This document shows, one piece after another, positions 1 through 8,654 of a DNA stretch of 64,000 bases. The DNA is from Gordonia sp. SID5947 (lineage in GTDB: Bacteria; Actinomycetota; Actinomycetes; Mycobacteriales; Mycobacteriaceae): assembly GCF_009862785.1 (NCBI RefSeq), contig NZ_WWHU01000001.1, positions 2,418,001 to 2,482,000 of the forward strand. The letters run 5' to 3'. Position 1 is the stretch's first letter; the number at the start of each line of letters is the position of its first letter. The position numbers were made by a program, and so were the translations under genes. Under the pieces are notes generated by a model, which saw only the letters and a program-made list of their open reading frames with translations, had not been told where the DNA came from and made no database searches.

Positions 1-632
1 ATGTCCACTTCGCGCTTCCCGACTACTTCAAGAACGTCTTCGAGGGCGAAGTCGCCGCGCAGTACATGAACTCGCACGGCCGTCCCGACGTCTCGCTGGG
101 CACCAATTACGGCGACAGCCGCCTCGAGTCCATCGCCGCCTATTACGGCCCCTCGTACATGCTCAATCCGATGGTCCAGTACTACGGCGGCTATGCGGTG
201 GAGACCATCCTGACCAACTGCCACTACCCGATCGACGCCAACTCGTTCGTGCTGATGTACGGCGTGATGGCCAAGGTCCCCGACGGTCTCACCGCCGAGC
301 AGGCCTCGAAGATGGCCACGAAGATCTCCGCGGGTGTCGAGGTCGGCTTCCTCCAGGATGTCGAGATCTGGAAGAACAAGACGCGGATCGACAACCCGCT
401 CCTCGTCGAAGAGGACGGGCCGGTCTACCAACTGCGCCGTTGGTACGAGCAGTTCTACGTCGACAAGGCCGACGTCAGCGAGGAGATGACCCAACGCTTC
501 GAGTACGAGATCGACACCGAGAAGGCACTCGAGAGCTGGGGCGTCGAGATCCAGGAGAACCTGCGCCGTCAGGAGGAGGAAGCCGAGACCGGCGGCCGCG
601 ACGCCGAATCCTCGGAGAAGGCCGAGGTCTGA
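1..632 (+). CDS. kshA: 3-ketosteroid 9-alpha-hydroxylase oxygenase subunit, 5'-truncated
   Basis: This is the C-terminal part of KshA, the Rieske non-heme iron oxygenase that 9-alpha-hydroxylates 3-ketosteroids and, together with KstD, triggers opening of steroid ring B. The reading frame is open from base 3, before the first in-frame ATG at 66, so the gene begins outside the window and the Rieske [2Fe-2S] domain is not visible. What remains is the catalytic domain. The segment GFLQDVEIWKNK carries the Asp expected as an iron ligand, and the tail around NPLLVEEDGPVYQLRRWYEQ matches the KshA C-terminus as I know it. The last 20 or so residues are acidic and low-complexity. The next gene starts 4 bp after the stop, so the two are probably one transcript. 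The reductase KshB is not in the window. Confidence 0.9.
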   Translation, partial: VHFALPDYFKNVFEGEVAAQYMNSHGRPDVSLGTNYGDSRLESIAAYYGPSYMLNPMVQYYGGYAVETILTNCHYPIDANSFVLMYGVMAKVPDGLTAEQASKMATKISAGVEVGFLQDVEIWKNKTRIDNPLLVEEDGPVYQLRRWYEQFYVDKADVSEEMTQRFEYEIDTEKALESWGVEIQENLRRQEEEAETGGRDAESSEKAEV

Positions 633-636
633 GGCG

Positions 637-1038
637 ATGACGCGGGCGGCCGAGCGCAACGGGGGCACAGGGTCATCGGATTGGGCCAAGGCGCCCGATT
701 TCCATGCCGATCCCGACCGGCGCGCGGCCGTCCACCAAGCCACCGAACGCGACCGCGATCATTACCTGCGCGGTGGGATGCGGGAGATCGAATGCCGTAG
801 CTGTCATGCCTGCGTACTCGTGAAGAAGACCAGTTCGTTCCACACGAGCGTGCAATGGAACACGGAGGCGCGCGCCAGGTGTGACCACCTCGAACCCGAC
901 CACAGCACCGGCCGAGCTCTCCTGCCGGGGGCGATGATGCCGACCTGCCCACGGATGTCGGCCAGCATCGACCATGGGGTGGCAGAGGGGATCATTCCGG
1001 ATCAGTCACCGGAAACCGATCCCGACGGCTACTGGTGA
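637..1038 (+). CDS. Small conserved protein downstream of kshA
   Basis: A 133-residue soluble protein begins 4 bp after kshA, with a GAGG-type ribosome binding site overlapping the end of kshA. It contains a CRSCHAC motif near residue 54, then Cys81 and Cys104, which could bind a metal, and it has no signal peptide or membrane segment. A hypothetical gene of similar size follows kshA in Mycobacterium tuberculosis (Rv3527), and the placement suggests this is its counterpart; that match is from memory of gene order, not from an alignment. Function is unknown. The tight coupling suggests a role linked to the KshA oxygenase. Confidence 0.75.
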   Translation: MTRAAERNGGTGSSDWAKAPDFHADPDRRAAVHQATERDRDHYLRGGMREIECRSCHACVLVKKTSSFHTSVQWNTEARARCDHLEPDHSTGRALLPGAMMPTCPRMSASIDHGVAEGIIPDQSPETDPDGYW

Positions 1039-1076
1039 CTTGCCCCACGGGCCACTCCAGTAACTCCCGTCCCGAT

Positions 1077-1093
1077 CTCAACCAAAGGTTGAG
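1077..1093. promoter_or_regulatory. Inverted repeat upstream of the NlpC/P60 gene
   Basis: CTCAACC-AAA-GGTTGAG is a perfect 7-bp inverted repeat with a 3-bp spacer, 33 bp before the start codon at 1126. The 3-nt loop and lack of a T-run make an operator more likely than a terminator, but no regulator can be assigned. Confidence 0.35.
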
Positions 1094-1125
1094 CCAATCC
1101 TGGCCGGTTCGGTCACTGTATTGGC

Positions 1126-1629
1126 ATGCAGATTCTTCGACGTCGTGTAGTCGGCATTGCGTGTGCGGCCGGCATTGCGATCGGCGCGTCAGTTGCGGCG
1201 CAGCCCCTTGCCCTCGCAGACACCGGTTCGGCCGGTTCGTCGGGGTCGGTGGAGATCTACCTGCCGATATCGACGCCGGCGGGGATACAGGCACTCAACG
1301 CCGCGGTGACGCAGATAGGCAAGCCGTACAAGTGGGGCGGGACCGGGCCGAACTCCTGGGACTGCTCGGGACTCGTGCAATGGGCCTTCCGAACGGCCGG
1401 AATCCAACTCCCCAGGGTCAGCCAGCAGCAGGCCAGAGTGGGCCATGCGATCCCGATGCCGGCTCTGGCGCCGGGCGACATCATGATCTTCTGGCCGGAC
1501 GCCAGTCATGTGGGCATCTACGCGGGATTCGGTCAGGTGTTCAACGCCTACGGCCCCAACGGCGTGCCGATCGGATTCACACCCGTCGACCGCATGCCGC
1601 CGATCAAGACGATCCGTCGGATCGGTTAG
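1126..1629 (+). CDS. Secreted NlpC/P60-family peptidoglycan endopeptidase
   Basis: A 167-residue exported cell-wall hydrolase. Residues 1-31 form a signal peptide: basic start, hydrophobic Ala/Gly core, likely cleavage after ALA. The rest is one NlpC/P60 domain with the expected catalytic residues: Cys80 in DCSGLVQW, His128 in SHVGIY and a polar third residue around Asn140 in VFNAYG. Enzymes of this family cut the D-Glu to diaminopimelate bond in peptide stems. There is no coiled-coil or wall-binding domain, so it resembles the small stand-alone mycobacterial members rather than RipA. The ribosome binding site is weak. The 3' end overlaps the convergent membrane protein gene by 26 bp. It appears unrelated to the catabolic genes. 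Confidence 0.85.
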   Translation: MQILRRRVVGIACAAGIAIGASVAAQPLALADTGSAGSSGSVEIYLPISTPAGIQALNAAVTQIGKPYKWGGTGPNSWDCSGLVQWAFRTAGIQLPRVSQQQARVGHAIPMPALAPGDIMIFWPDASHVGIYAGFGQVFNAYGPNGVPIGFTPVDRMPPIKTIRRIG

Positions 1630-2179
1630 CCACATCCGTCTGCGGGCCGGCATCAGCCGTGCCGTCGCGCCCGACGATCACCGTCGACATCATGAGGCCG
1701 ATCAGCACCACACTGACGACGAGGACCCCGACCAGTCCGTAGCCCACGGAGATGATCGGGGTGTCGGAGTCGACGGCGTCGGTGACCCGCGACTCGAACA
1801 GGTGCTTGCCGGGATCGGACAGCGTCACCACGGCGACGACCAGTGCAACCACCGCCCCCACGCCGACGACCACCACGGCCGGCCATCGCAACTCCGATCG
1901 CCACCAGGCCAGCGCCGCGGCGATCGCGATCACCACCCCGACGATGACGGTGACGAGACCCGGCCTGCGGGTCAGGTCTTCCAGGAACGCGACGTCCTCG
2001 GGTGCGGCGCCCGGCACCGAGACACGGCCAAGACCGGTGACCGACGGCTTGACCCCCTGATCGGAAACACCCCAGGGGACGAGACTCAACGCAACGAGCA
2101 GCAGTCCGCCGATGAGCCCGGCGGGCCAGGTCCATCGGCGCACATCGCCGGGCCGTGGTCGGTCGACTCCGTCGGTCAT
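1604..2179 (-). CDS. Four-helix integral membrane protein, function unknown
   Basis: A 191-residue protein with four predicted membrane segments, roughly residues 18-38, 74-93, 98-120 and 142-166, and an extracytoplasmic-looking loop of about 35 residues between the first two. No family motif is recognised. Its ATG overlaps the stop codon of the upstream gene (ATGA), so translation is probably coupled to the DinB-like protein. It could be a Trp-biosynthesis-associated-type or general mycobacterial membrane protein, but nothing in the sequence decides this. Confidence 0.7.
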   Translation of the reverse strand: MTDGVDRPRPGDVRRWTWPAGLIGGLLLVALSLVPWGVSDQGVKPSVTGLGRVSVPGAAPEDVAFLEDLTRRPGLVTVIVGVVIAIAAALAWWRSELRWPAVVVVGVGAVVALVVAVVTLSDPGKHLFESRVTDAVDSDTPIISVGYGLVGVLVVSVVLIGLMMSTVIVGRDGTADAGPQTDVANRSDGSS

Positions 2180-2787
2180 TCCTCCAGGGTGCCATGCGGC
2201 CAGAACGGATCACGCCCGGTCAGTCCGGCCAGCCGGTCGACGATCCGCGCGTCGTCCGGGACCTCGACGACCGGCCCGAACATGCCCTCGCGTTCGTTCT
2301 GCGGTTGCGGCGGATGGTGGAAGTCGTAGACGACCTGCAGGATCTCGTCGGGCAGATCGAGGTCGGCACCGATACTGCGCGCCACATCCCAGCCGTGGAG
2401 GACCAGTTCGGAGAGCGCGATGGTGCCCATGATCTCGGCCGGGGCGTCTACCCCACCGGCCTGAGTCATCCCCTGCCAGGCTTCCGGTCGACGCCAGCTC
2501 GCGGCCAGATCACGTACCCGCGACGGCAGGGCCGTTCGCCAATCGTCGGGCAATACACTCTCCGACACCTGGGGTGCCGTGGACGTCGACGCCCCCAGGT
2601 CTTTTCGCGCCGCCGCAGTGAACGCTTCGCTCAGTCCGATCACGTGCGCCAACAACGCACCGAGATCGGTACCCGCGCATGGCGTCGGTCGGTGGAGCGA
2701 GTCGTCGTCGACTTCGCCGGTGAGGCCGATCATCGCGTCGGCCGCGGTGGAGATCTGTGCTTCATACGTGACATCGGTGGGCTGCAT
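2176..2787 (-). CDS. DinB/mycothiol-dependent maleylpyruvate-isomerase-like protein
   Basis: A 203-residue protein resembling the actinobacterial family of TIGR03086-type, DinB-fold metal-binding proteins related to mycothiol-dependent maleylpyruvate isomerase. The N-terminal helix (residues 10-50) includes RPTPCAGTDLGALLAHVIG, in which the His is the usual first metal ligand; a second motif near 128-137, ELVLHGWDVARS, supplies another His. The start at 2787 is chosen over an upstream in-frame start because it has a GAGGAG ribosome binding site 7 bp away and because the longer version would overlap the rightward VOC gene. It is coupled to the membrane protein downstream by a 4-bp overlap. The precise reaction is unknown; members may transfer or use mycothiol. 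Confidence 0.8.
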   Translation of the reverse strand: MQPTDVTYEAQISTAADAMIGLTGEVDDDSLHRPTPCAGTDLGALLAHVIGLSEAFTAAARKDLGASTSTAPQVSESVLPDDWRTALPSRVRDLAASWRRPEAWQGMTQAGGVDAPAEIMGTIALSELVLHGWDVARSIGADLDLPDEILQVVYDFHHPPQPQNEREGMFGPVVEVPDDARIVDRLAGLTGRDPFWPHGTLEE

Positions 2788-2949
2788 CGGGGCTCCTCGA
2801 TCGGTTGTGACAGCGGTCCGTCGAAGGTGTCGACCCGATCGGCCGCCCGTTCTCATCGGTCTCCCCGGATTGCGGCATGTCGCCGATGAGTTTGCGCAAC
2901 CCTTGAGGTCAACAGACGTGAACGACCCCAACCCGCGAGAGGAACGACG

Positions 2950-3750
2950 ATGACTGACTATTCGGCGCCGGCCGGCGCACCGATCTGGTTCGACCTGATG
3001 AGCAGTGATCCCGCCAAGGCCGCGGAGTTCTATGGTGCGCTGTTCGGCTGGGAGGTCGAGGCACCTCCGCGCGAGGAGTTCGGCGGCTATCAGAACTTCA
3101 CCAAGAACGGCAAACGGGTCGCGGGGTTGAGCCCCTACATGGCCGAGGCCGGTGGGCCGTCGGACGTGTGGTCGGTCTACCTGCACTCGGAGGATCTGGC
3201 CGCCACGAGCAAAGCGGTCGAGGAAGCAGGCGGAAGCATCATGTTCCCGCCGATGGACGTCGGCGACGAAGGGACGATGATGGTCGCCACCGACAGCGCG
3301 GGCGCCACCATCAGCTTCTGGAAGCCGAATCAGCATCACGGCTTCAGCCAGTGGGGTGATCACGGCACGCCGTACTGGTTCGAATCACACTCCAAGGACT
3401 ACGCGAAGTCGATCGAGTTCTACAAGGCGGTGCTCGGTGCGCGTATCGAGGAGGTCGGCACAGGTGGCGACCCCGACGCGGTCGGCCCCGATCACTACGG
3501 GCAGGTGTTCGTCGGCGAGAGCTCCTACAGCGGGATCATGGATGCCGCCAAGATCCACCCGCCGGAGGTGCCCTCATTCTGGCAGGTCTACATCACCGTC
3601 GACGACGTCGCGGCGTCGGTGTCCCAGGTCGAGTCGCTCGGAGGGACGGTGCTGATGCCCGGCGAAGTGACGCCGTACGGCACGTTGGCCGCGGTGACCG
3701 ATCCACTCGGAGCCATCATCTCCCTGGGGCATCCGCCGGCCGGGATGTAG
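2950..3750 (+). CDS. Two-domain VOC (glyoxalase-like) protein
   Basis: A 266-residue protein made of two vicinal-oxygen-chelate modules, about residues 8-125 and 135-262. Each begins with a WF-D/E stretch (PIWFDLM, PYWFESH) followed by a beta-alpha-beta repeat with FYGALFGWEV and FYKAVLGARI. Size and layout match the mycobacterial Rv0577/TB27.3 group of putative glyoxalase or hydroxylase proteins. A clear GAGAGGA ribosome binding site precedes the ATG. It is transcribed divergently from the DinB-like gene, leaving 162 bp for both promoters. Substrate unknown; involvement in methylglyoxal detoxification or antibiotic binding is possible only by analogy. Confidence 0.8.
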   Translation: MTDYSAPAGAPIWFDLMSSDPAKAAEFYGALFGWEVEAPPREEFGGYQNFTKNGKRVAGLSPYMAEAGGPSDVWSVYLHSEDLAATSKAVEEAGGSIMFPPMDVGDEGTMMVATDSAGATISFWKPNQHHGFSQWGDHGTPYWFESHSKDYAKSIEFYKAVLGARIEEVGTGGDPDAVGPDHYGQVFVGESSYSGIMDAAKIHPPEVPSFWQVYITVDDVAASVSQVESLGGTVLMPGEVTPYGTLAAVTDPLGAIISLGHPPAGM

Positions 3751-3842
3751 GCGACCAGCCGAGCCGCAGCTCACGCGGGCCCGCTCGGTTCACGCGGGTT
3801 GTCGACGACCCGCGGGAGCCGAGCGGACACGCGTTCCCCCGG

Positions 3843-4916
3843 TTAGCCGGCGAGCTCCGAAATAGCTTCTCGCGTATCGAGATCGGCGTACGCAACCGAG
3901 TACCGCCGAGCAAGCGCCCTGGCGATGTCGGGACGCTGCCAGAGCTCGCCCGCGCTCGCCGTGCAGAGCCACAGCGTCAAGCCGTGCGCCACCGACGTGC
4001 GGTAGCCTAACAGGATCTCGTCGGCGGCCGGCTTCTCACTCTCGGGCAGGGCCAGCGCGTCGCGGTACTCGGTCAGCAGGTCGCGCTCGCTGTGTCGCCG
4101 ATCGTCCACCGTGAGAGCTCCCTGCAGGAAGTACCCCAGGTCCAGCGACCAGTTGCCGCGTCGAACCACCTGCCAGTCGAGGAAGCCCACTTCACCGTCG
4201 GGGAGCACGTAGGTGTTGCCGATGTGCGGATCACCGTGCAGCAACGTCTGGGGCCCCTTGGTCAGCGTACGGATGTACGGCTTCCAGATGTCATCGATCA
4301 GGTCACCGATGCTCAGCGACGACACCTCGTCGGGCACATCGTCACCGAGGTACGCGAACGCCTGCTCGATCGGCGCCGCATCCATGCCCTCCCACGTCTC
4401 GAACGGTTCGAGCCAGCCCAGCGATGATTCCGCCGCGATACGGGGCCCCCAGTACCGGCCGTGCAGGCGGGCCAGCGCCCGAACCCCGTTGGCCGCCTGC
4501 TCGACGGTCATCGGCCGTGTGGCGTCACGCATGTCGGCGCCGCGCGCCACCATGTCCTCCATCACGAGGCAGAAGTTGTCGGCGTCGGCGTCGATCAGGG
4601 CGGCGTAGACCAGCGGAGTCTCGATCGGCAACGACACCCCGGAGTCGAACAGCCGTGGCTCGTGGAAGAGTCCACTTGTCATCTTGTGCAGTACAACATG
4701 TTCCGGGTCGACGGCTTTTGCGAAAACGGAGGCCGGGCCCGTGCCGTTCGCGTAACTGACACCCAGCCGCGCACGGCGGTTCGTGCCGTCGTCGCGCAGT
4801 TGCACGGATACCGCGGAGACCTCGGCGCCGGGATGGTTCGGGCCGAGTACCGCGCTCATCCATTCCGGGGTGATGTCGCTCCAGTCACTCGGGATCATCA
4901 ACGGCGCCTGCGTCAT
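3843..4916 (-). CDS. Aminoglycoside-phosphotransferase-like kinase (APH family)
   Basis: A 357-residue protein with an APH/choline-kinase fold. The kinase active-site signature is plain: LLHGDPHIGNTY (catalytic loop, HGDxHxxN) followed by GFLDWQVVRRG (metal-binding D). In mycolic-acid bacteria such proteins often sit in lipid and steroid catabolic regions and are annotated as phosphotransferase or ecdysteroid-22-kinase-like; their substrates are usually unknown. The start at 4916 (MTQAPLM) is preferred to the upstream ATG at 4964 because it is close to the usual family N-terminus. The gene lies 78 bp after, and in the same direction as, the aldehyde dehydrogenase, so an operon is likely. True resistance activity is unlikely. 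Confidence 0.8.
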   Translation of the reverse strand: MTQAPLMIPSDWSDITPEWMSAVLGPNHPGAEVSAVSVQLRDDGTNRRARLGVSYANGTGPASVFAKAVDPEHVVLHKMTSGLFHEPRLFDSGVSLPIETPLVYAALIDADADNFCLVMEDMVARGADMRDATRPMTVEQAANGVRALARLHGRYWGPRIAAESSLGWLEPFETWEGMDAAPIEQAFAYLGDDVPDEVSSLSIGDLIDDIWKPYIRTLTKGPQTLLHGDPHIGNTYVLPDGEVGFLDWQVVRRGNWSLDLGYFLQGALTVDDRRHSERDLLTEYRDALALPESEKPAADEILLGYRTSVAHGLTLWLCTASAGELWQRPDIARALARRYSVAYADLDTREAISELAG

Positions 4917-4994
4917 CTCACCGCCAGCCTCTCTCCTGCCGGACGACGGGTGCCACCGCCGCATGGCGCCGGCACCCGTCGTGTTCGGACTCGG

Positions 4995-6452
4995 TCACAT
5001 CTGCGCCCAGACGGTCTTCGACTGCAGGTACGTCTCGATACCTGCCTTGCCGGCTTCATATCCCCACCCGGACTGCTTGTACCCGCCGAACGGCATCGAG
5101 TGGTCGAACTGCAACTGGCAGTTGAGCCCGACGGTCCCGGCCTTCACTTCCTTCGCGAGCCGATGTGCCCGACCGAGATTCGTGGTCCAGATGGTCCCGG
5201 CCAATCCGTAGTCGGTGTCGTTGGCCAACGCGATGCCCTCGTCCTCGTCGTCGAACGGCAACACGGTGACGATCGGCCCGAAGATCTCCTCGTGGAAGAG
5301 CCTGCTCGAGGTGGGGTCCACCTTGGTCGCGATCGTCGGATGGACGAAATATCCCTGTCGATCGATCCGATGTCCGCCGGTGACCAGCTCCACGCCTTCG
5401 GTACGGCCTTGCTCGAGGTAGCCCATCACCCGCTTGAGCTGCTTGTCGCTGATGAGTGGGCCGATCATCGCGCCCTCGTCCTTCGGTCCGCCGAGCTGCA
5501 GGTTGTTCGCGAGCGTCGCGAGCCCATCGACAACACGGTCGTACACGCCCCGCTGCACAAAGATGCGCGAGCCCAACATGCACACCTGCCCGGAATGCAG
5601 AAAGCACCCGAAACCGGCCATGGCCGTGGCGGTGTCGAGGTCGGCGTCATCGAAGATCAACACCGGCGACTTGCCACCGAGTTCCAGGGTCACCTTGTTG
5701 AGGTTGCTCGATGCTGCCGAATGCACGATCTCCCTGCCGACCTCGGTGGAACCGGTGAAGGCCACCTTGTCGACGTCTGGGTGTGCGGTGAGCAATGCAC
5801 CTGCGGTGTGGCCGTACCCGTTCACCAGGTTCACCACACCGTCGGGCACACCGGCCTCGGCGAGGATGCGGGTGAGCACCAGTGCCGAGAGTGGCGTCTC
5901 CTCAGCAGGTTTGACCACGGTGCTGCAGCCGGCAGCGAGTGCCGGAGCCAACTTGGCACAGAAGTTGAAGACCGGCCCGTTCCACGGGAAGATCAAGGCG
6001 ACCACGTCGTACGGCTCTCGCAGCGTGTACGCATGCATGTGCGACTCGACGCCGGTGAGGCCACCGGTGTTCACATCGCGGGCGATCCCGTCGATCTTGG
6101 TGCACCAACCCGCGTAGTAGCGAAACCATTCCGAACCCACCTTGACGATGGTCTGCGCCTGGATCGGCGGAATGCCGGTGTTCACCGATTCCAGGTCGGC
6201 GAGCAGTTCCGCGTTCTGGTCGATCAGGTCGGCAACCTTCCAGAGCACTTTCGCACGGTCATAATCGGGCATCGCCGACCAGACCTTGGAGTTCGCCGCG
6301 GCCTTCGCGCGCGCGACCGCAGCGTTGATGGCCTCCGGACCTGCATCGGTGAACTCGGTGATCTGCTCTTCGGTGGCCGGATCGATGATCGGAATCACGT
6401 CTCCGGTTCCCGGTATTCCGCGGATCTCGTCCAACACAGCCTGGACCGTCAT
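4995..6452 (-). CDS. NAD(P)-dependent aldehyde dehydrogenase
   Basis: A 485-residue member of the aldehyde dehydrogenase superfamily that oxidises an aldehyde to a carboxylic acid. The catalytic Cys is in SGQVCMLGSR, the general-base Glu in LELGGKSP, the oxyanion Asn in FPWNGP, and the coenzyme glycines in FTGSTEVG. Full length is normal for the family. The much longer open frame reaching 6794 is rejected; ATG at 6452 has an AAGGGGAC ribosome binding site and the family N-terminus. It is probably co-transcribed with the kinase downstream. The 363-bp divergent region shared with the Mce-associated genes is the likely control point. In this context it may oxidise an aldehyde from side-chain degradation. 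Confidence 0.9.
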   Translation of the reverse strand: MTVQAVLDEIRGIPGTGDVIPIIDPATEEQITEFTDAGPEAINAAVARAKAAANSKVWSAMPDYDRAKVLWKVADLIDQNAELLADLESVNTGIPPIQAQTIVKVGSEWFRYYAGWCTKIDGIARDVNTGGLTGVESHMHAYTLREPYDVVALIFPWNGPVFNFCAKLAPALAAGCSTVVKPAEETPLSALVLTRILAEAGVPDGVVNLVNGYGHTAGALLTAHPDVDKVAFTGSTEVGREIVHSAASSNLNKVTLELGGKSPVLIFDDADLDTATAMAGFGCFLHSGQVCMLGSRIFVQRGVYDRVVDGLATLANNLQLGGPKDEGAMIGPLISDKQLKRVMGYLEQGRTEGVELVTGGHRIDRQGYFVHPTIATKVDPTSSRLFHEEIFGPIVTVLPFDDEDEGIALANDTDYGLAGTIWTTNLGRAHRLAKEVKAGTVGLNCQLQFDHSMPFGGYKQSGWGYEAGKAGIETYLQSKTVWAQM

Positions 6453-6815
6453 GGTTGTCCCCTTCGCTTCTCGGTGATTCTCTGCAGAAGGTCCGCACAT
6501 CGGACCGCTCACGCGAGAGCGTGATCGACGGCCCGATTCGATGTCCAGCATCATCTCGGTGGTCGGGAGTGGCCTTGCCTCTGGCGCCGGAGCCCGCGTA
6601 CGTGTTGGGCAGCGCAGTTCGCAATCACCTGGTCGGAACGCGGAGAGCGGAGCCGCGCTGGGGCGGGAAGGAGAAGTGGTGAACGATCCGAGAGGCGATG
6701 ACGCCGGGCACCGACGCAGTGCGAGGAACTCTGATTCATCTGTGACACCGACGGACGCACCCTCAACTGCCTTGTCGGTGGCTGCAACGTCCACAACGAT
6801 CCGAGGAGCTCAGAC
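6453..6815. other. Divergent intergenic region, aldehyde dehydrogenase / Mce-associated gene
   Basis: A 363-bp stretch with no credible gene. It must hold two outward promoters. A perfect inverted repeat, TCACGC-GAGA-GCGTGA at 6509-6524, lies about 57 bp before the aldehyde dehydrogenase start and could be an operator. A strong ribosome binding site, GAGGAG, ends the region before 6816. Confidence 0.5.
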
Positions 6816-7712
6816 ATGACGCGATCGCTCGTGAACGGCTTGAGCGAGGCCGGTCATCCCGAGACATCTTCGGATGACGCCACCGATCTGGAGCTGGCAG
6901 AGGCCGAGGTCGCCGCCGCCGAGGCAGAAGCCGCCGCCGCGAGGGCTCGTGCGGATGCTGCACTGGCACGCGCACGCGTCGCTCGTCTGCAACGTAGCGA
7001 CACCACCCAAACGACCGGCGGTTCGCGGACCACCGAACCCGTCGACGCCGAGCCCGAGGCCACACCCGGCGAGGCCGTCGCCACCGACCCGACCATGCCC
7101 GCCGTCACGACATCGGACACCGATACGGGCACCCCCGACAAGGATGCGGTCGAGGTGGGCGCGAAGGGTCCCGGCCGACTCCGTCGGTTTGCGACCGGCA
7201 TTCGCCGCCGGCTGCCCTCACCTCGTCGTCCGACAAAGCGCGGTGTCGCGGTCTCGGTGATGTCCGTGATCACCGTGGCGGCGCTCGCGGTTACCGCGTT
7301 CATCGGCTGGCACCATCACCAATCCGTTCAAGAGCACACCCGCGCAGCCGATTTCACCGCCGCTGCCGACCGAGGCGTCTTGGCGATCACCTCGCTCGAC
7401 TACCAGAACGCGAAACGCGACGTGCAGCGCATCCTCGACCAGTCCACCGGAGCCTTCTACAACGACTTCAAAGGCCGTTCAGATGATTTCGCGTCCGTGA
7501 TCGAACAGTCGAAGGTGACGACGAAGGGCAAGATCACCGGCTCGGCCGTCGAATCGGTGAACGGTGACAACGGCATCATCCTGGTCTCCGCGAGTTCGGA
7601 GGTCACCAACGCCGCCGGCGCAAAGCAAGAACCGCGGACCTGGCGTCTACGGGTGACCATGACCGACGTCGATGGCACGATGAAGATCTCGAAGGTGGAT
7701 TTCGTACCGTGA
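6816..7712 (+). CDS. Mce-associated membrane protein (first of pair)
   Basis: A 298-residue protein with the Mam/Mas layout: an N-terminal Ala/Glu/Arg-rich coiled coil (about residues 24-62), a Thr/Pro/Asp-rich linker (65-112), a basic patch, one transmembrane helix (about 145-166) and an extracytoplasmic NTF2-like domain (170-298) starting AADFTAAADRGVLAITSLDY. Mam proteins stabilise Mce importers in mycolic-acid bacteria. The gene overlaps the second copy by 4 bp (GTGA). It faces the mce operon tail to tail instead of following mceF on the same strand, which is the usual order. Confidence 0.85.
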   Translation: MTRSLVNGLSEAGHPETSSDDATDLELAEAEVAAAEAEAAAARARADAALARARVARLQRSDTTQTTGGSRTTEPVDAEPEATPGEAVATDPTMPAVTTSDTDTGTPDKDAVEVGAKGPGRLRRFATGIRRRLPSPRRPTKRGVAVSVMSVITVAALAVTAFIGWHHHQSVQEHTRAADFTAAADRGVLAITSLDYQNAKRDVQRILDQSTGAFYNDFKGRSDDFASVIEQSKVTTKGKITGSAVESVNGDNGIILVSASSEVTNAAGAKQEPRTWRLRVTMTDVDGTMKISKVDFVP

Positions 7713-8396
7713 GCAAAACCAAAGCTTCGCAGACCGATACCGACTCCCCCGACACCGACGGCACAGTCACCCCGACCGGTGACGAGGAAATCGTCGCGAC
7801 GAGCACCGATGCCGTCGGAGCGTCCGATGCGGGGGGACGCCTGGCGACGTCACTCCGTCAGGACCAGAGTCGTCGACACCGAGTCGATTCGGCCGTCTAC
7901 GCGCTCCTTTCACCCGCAGTCGATCGGTCCCCATCGCACTCGGGTCGTCACGATCGCATCCGTGGCCGCGGCCGGAACCGCCTACGCGACCGTCTATCGC
8001 GATGACGTTGCCACCAGCGCGGAGTCGGCCCATGACGTCGTGGCGGCCGCCGATGACGGGACCGTGGCACTGTTGTCGTACTCGCCGAAGTCGCTGGATG
8101 CCGATCTCGCGAAGGGGCAATCGCATCTCACGGGCCAATTCCTCACGTACTACAAGGAATTCACCACCAAGGTCGTCAAGCCGGCGGCCACCGAGAACAA
8201 CGTGGAAACCAAGGCACAGGTGATTCGTTCGGCGGTCTCCCGTCTGTCCGCCGATGACGCCCAGGTCTTGTCATTCGTGAACCAGTCCACCACGAGCAAG
8301 ACCAAGCCGGAGCCCGAGCTGACCTCGAGCAGCGTCAAGATCTCCTTGCAGCGCGTAAACGGCGAGTGGCTGATCTCCTCGTTCGATCCGGTCTGA
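7709..8396 (+). CDS. Mce-associated membrane protein (second of pair), frameshifted in this sequence
   Basis: It starts with GTG at 7709, overlapping the stop of the first Mam gene, and ends at 8396 with a typical Mam NTF2-like domain (AESAHDVVAAADDGTVALLS... WLISSFDP). The N-terminal part is in frame 2, a middle stretch with Mam-like composition (GTPGDVTPSG, RFGRLRAPFTRS) is in frame 1, and the rest is in frame 0. Restoring one G in the run at 7831-7836 and one C in the run at 7929-7932 joins all three. The membrane segment (VVTIASVAAAGTAYATVY) falls just after the second joint. I read it as one functional gene of about 229 residues with two sequencing deletions, not a pseudogene; a search of raw reads would settle this. 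Confidence 0.7.
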
Positions 8397-8417
8397 GCGC
8401 GCCCTACCGGGACCTGT

Positions 8418-8454
8418 ACGTCGCCCAGCTCGATTCATTCGAGCTGGGCGACGT
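8418..8454. terminator. Bidirectional hairpin between mam and mce units
   Basis: A perfect 16-bp stem (8418-8433 with 8439-8454) and 5-nt loop lies 22 bp after the Mam stop and 200 bp beyond mceF. There is no T-run. Position between convergent operons supports a terminator acting on both. Confidence 0.7.
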
Positions 8455-8470
8455 TCTCTGTGTCCTGTTT

Positions 8471-8538
8471 CGCGGCCGGGGGTTCGCGGGCCGGGGGTTC
8501 GCGGCCGGGGGTTCGCGGCCGGGGGTTCGCGGCGGGGG
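8471..8538. repeat. 14-bp GC-rich tandem repeat
   Basis: Four copies plus a partial fifth of the unit CGCGGCCGGGGGTT (one copy has an extra G) lie between the terminator and the end of mceF. It is non-coding and fully G/C-rich, so copy number may be unreliable in the assembly. Confidence 0.8.
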
Positions 8539-8654
8539 CCTGAGGCCCGAAAAGGAAACCCCGGGCCGCAGGGTGATCACCCGGCAAGTGCCCGCTCGGA
8601 CACCGTACCCCTCATCCCTCATCCGTTCGTGATCGTTCCGGCCGGCCCCCGATG

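Noticed and set aside
4461..6524. 687-residue open frame on the plus strand
   Set aside because: It is antisense to the kinase and aldehyde dehydrogenase, whose catalytic motifs are intact on the minus strand; long antisense frames are common in high-GC DNA.
8471..8538. CRISPR array
   Set aside because: The repeat is contiguous with no spacers, and no cas gene is present.
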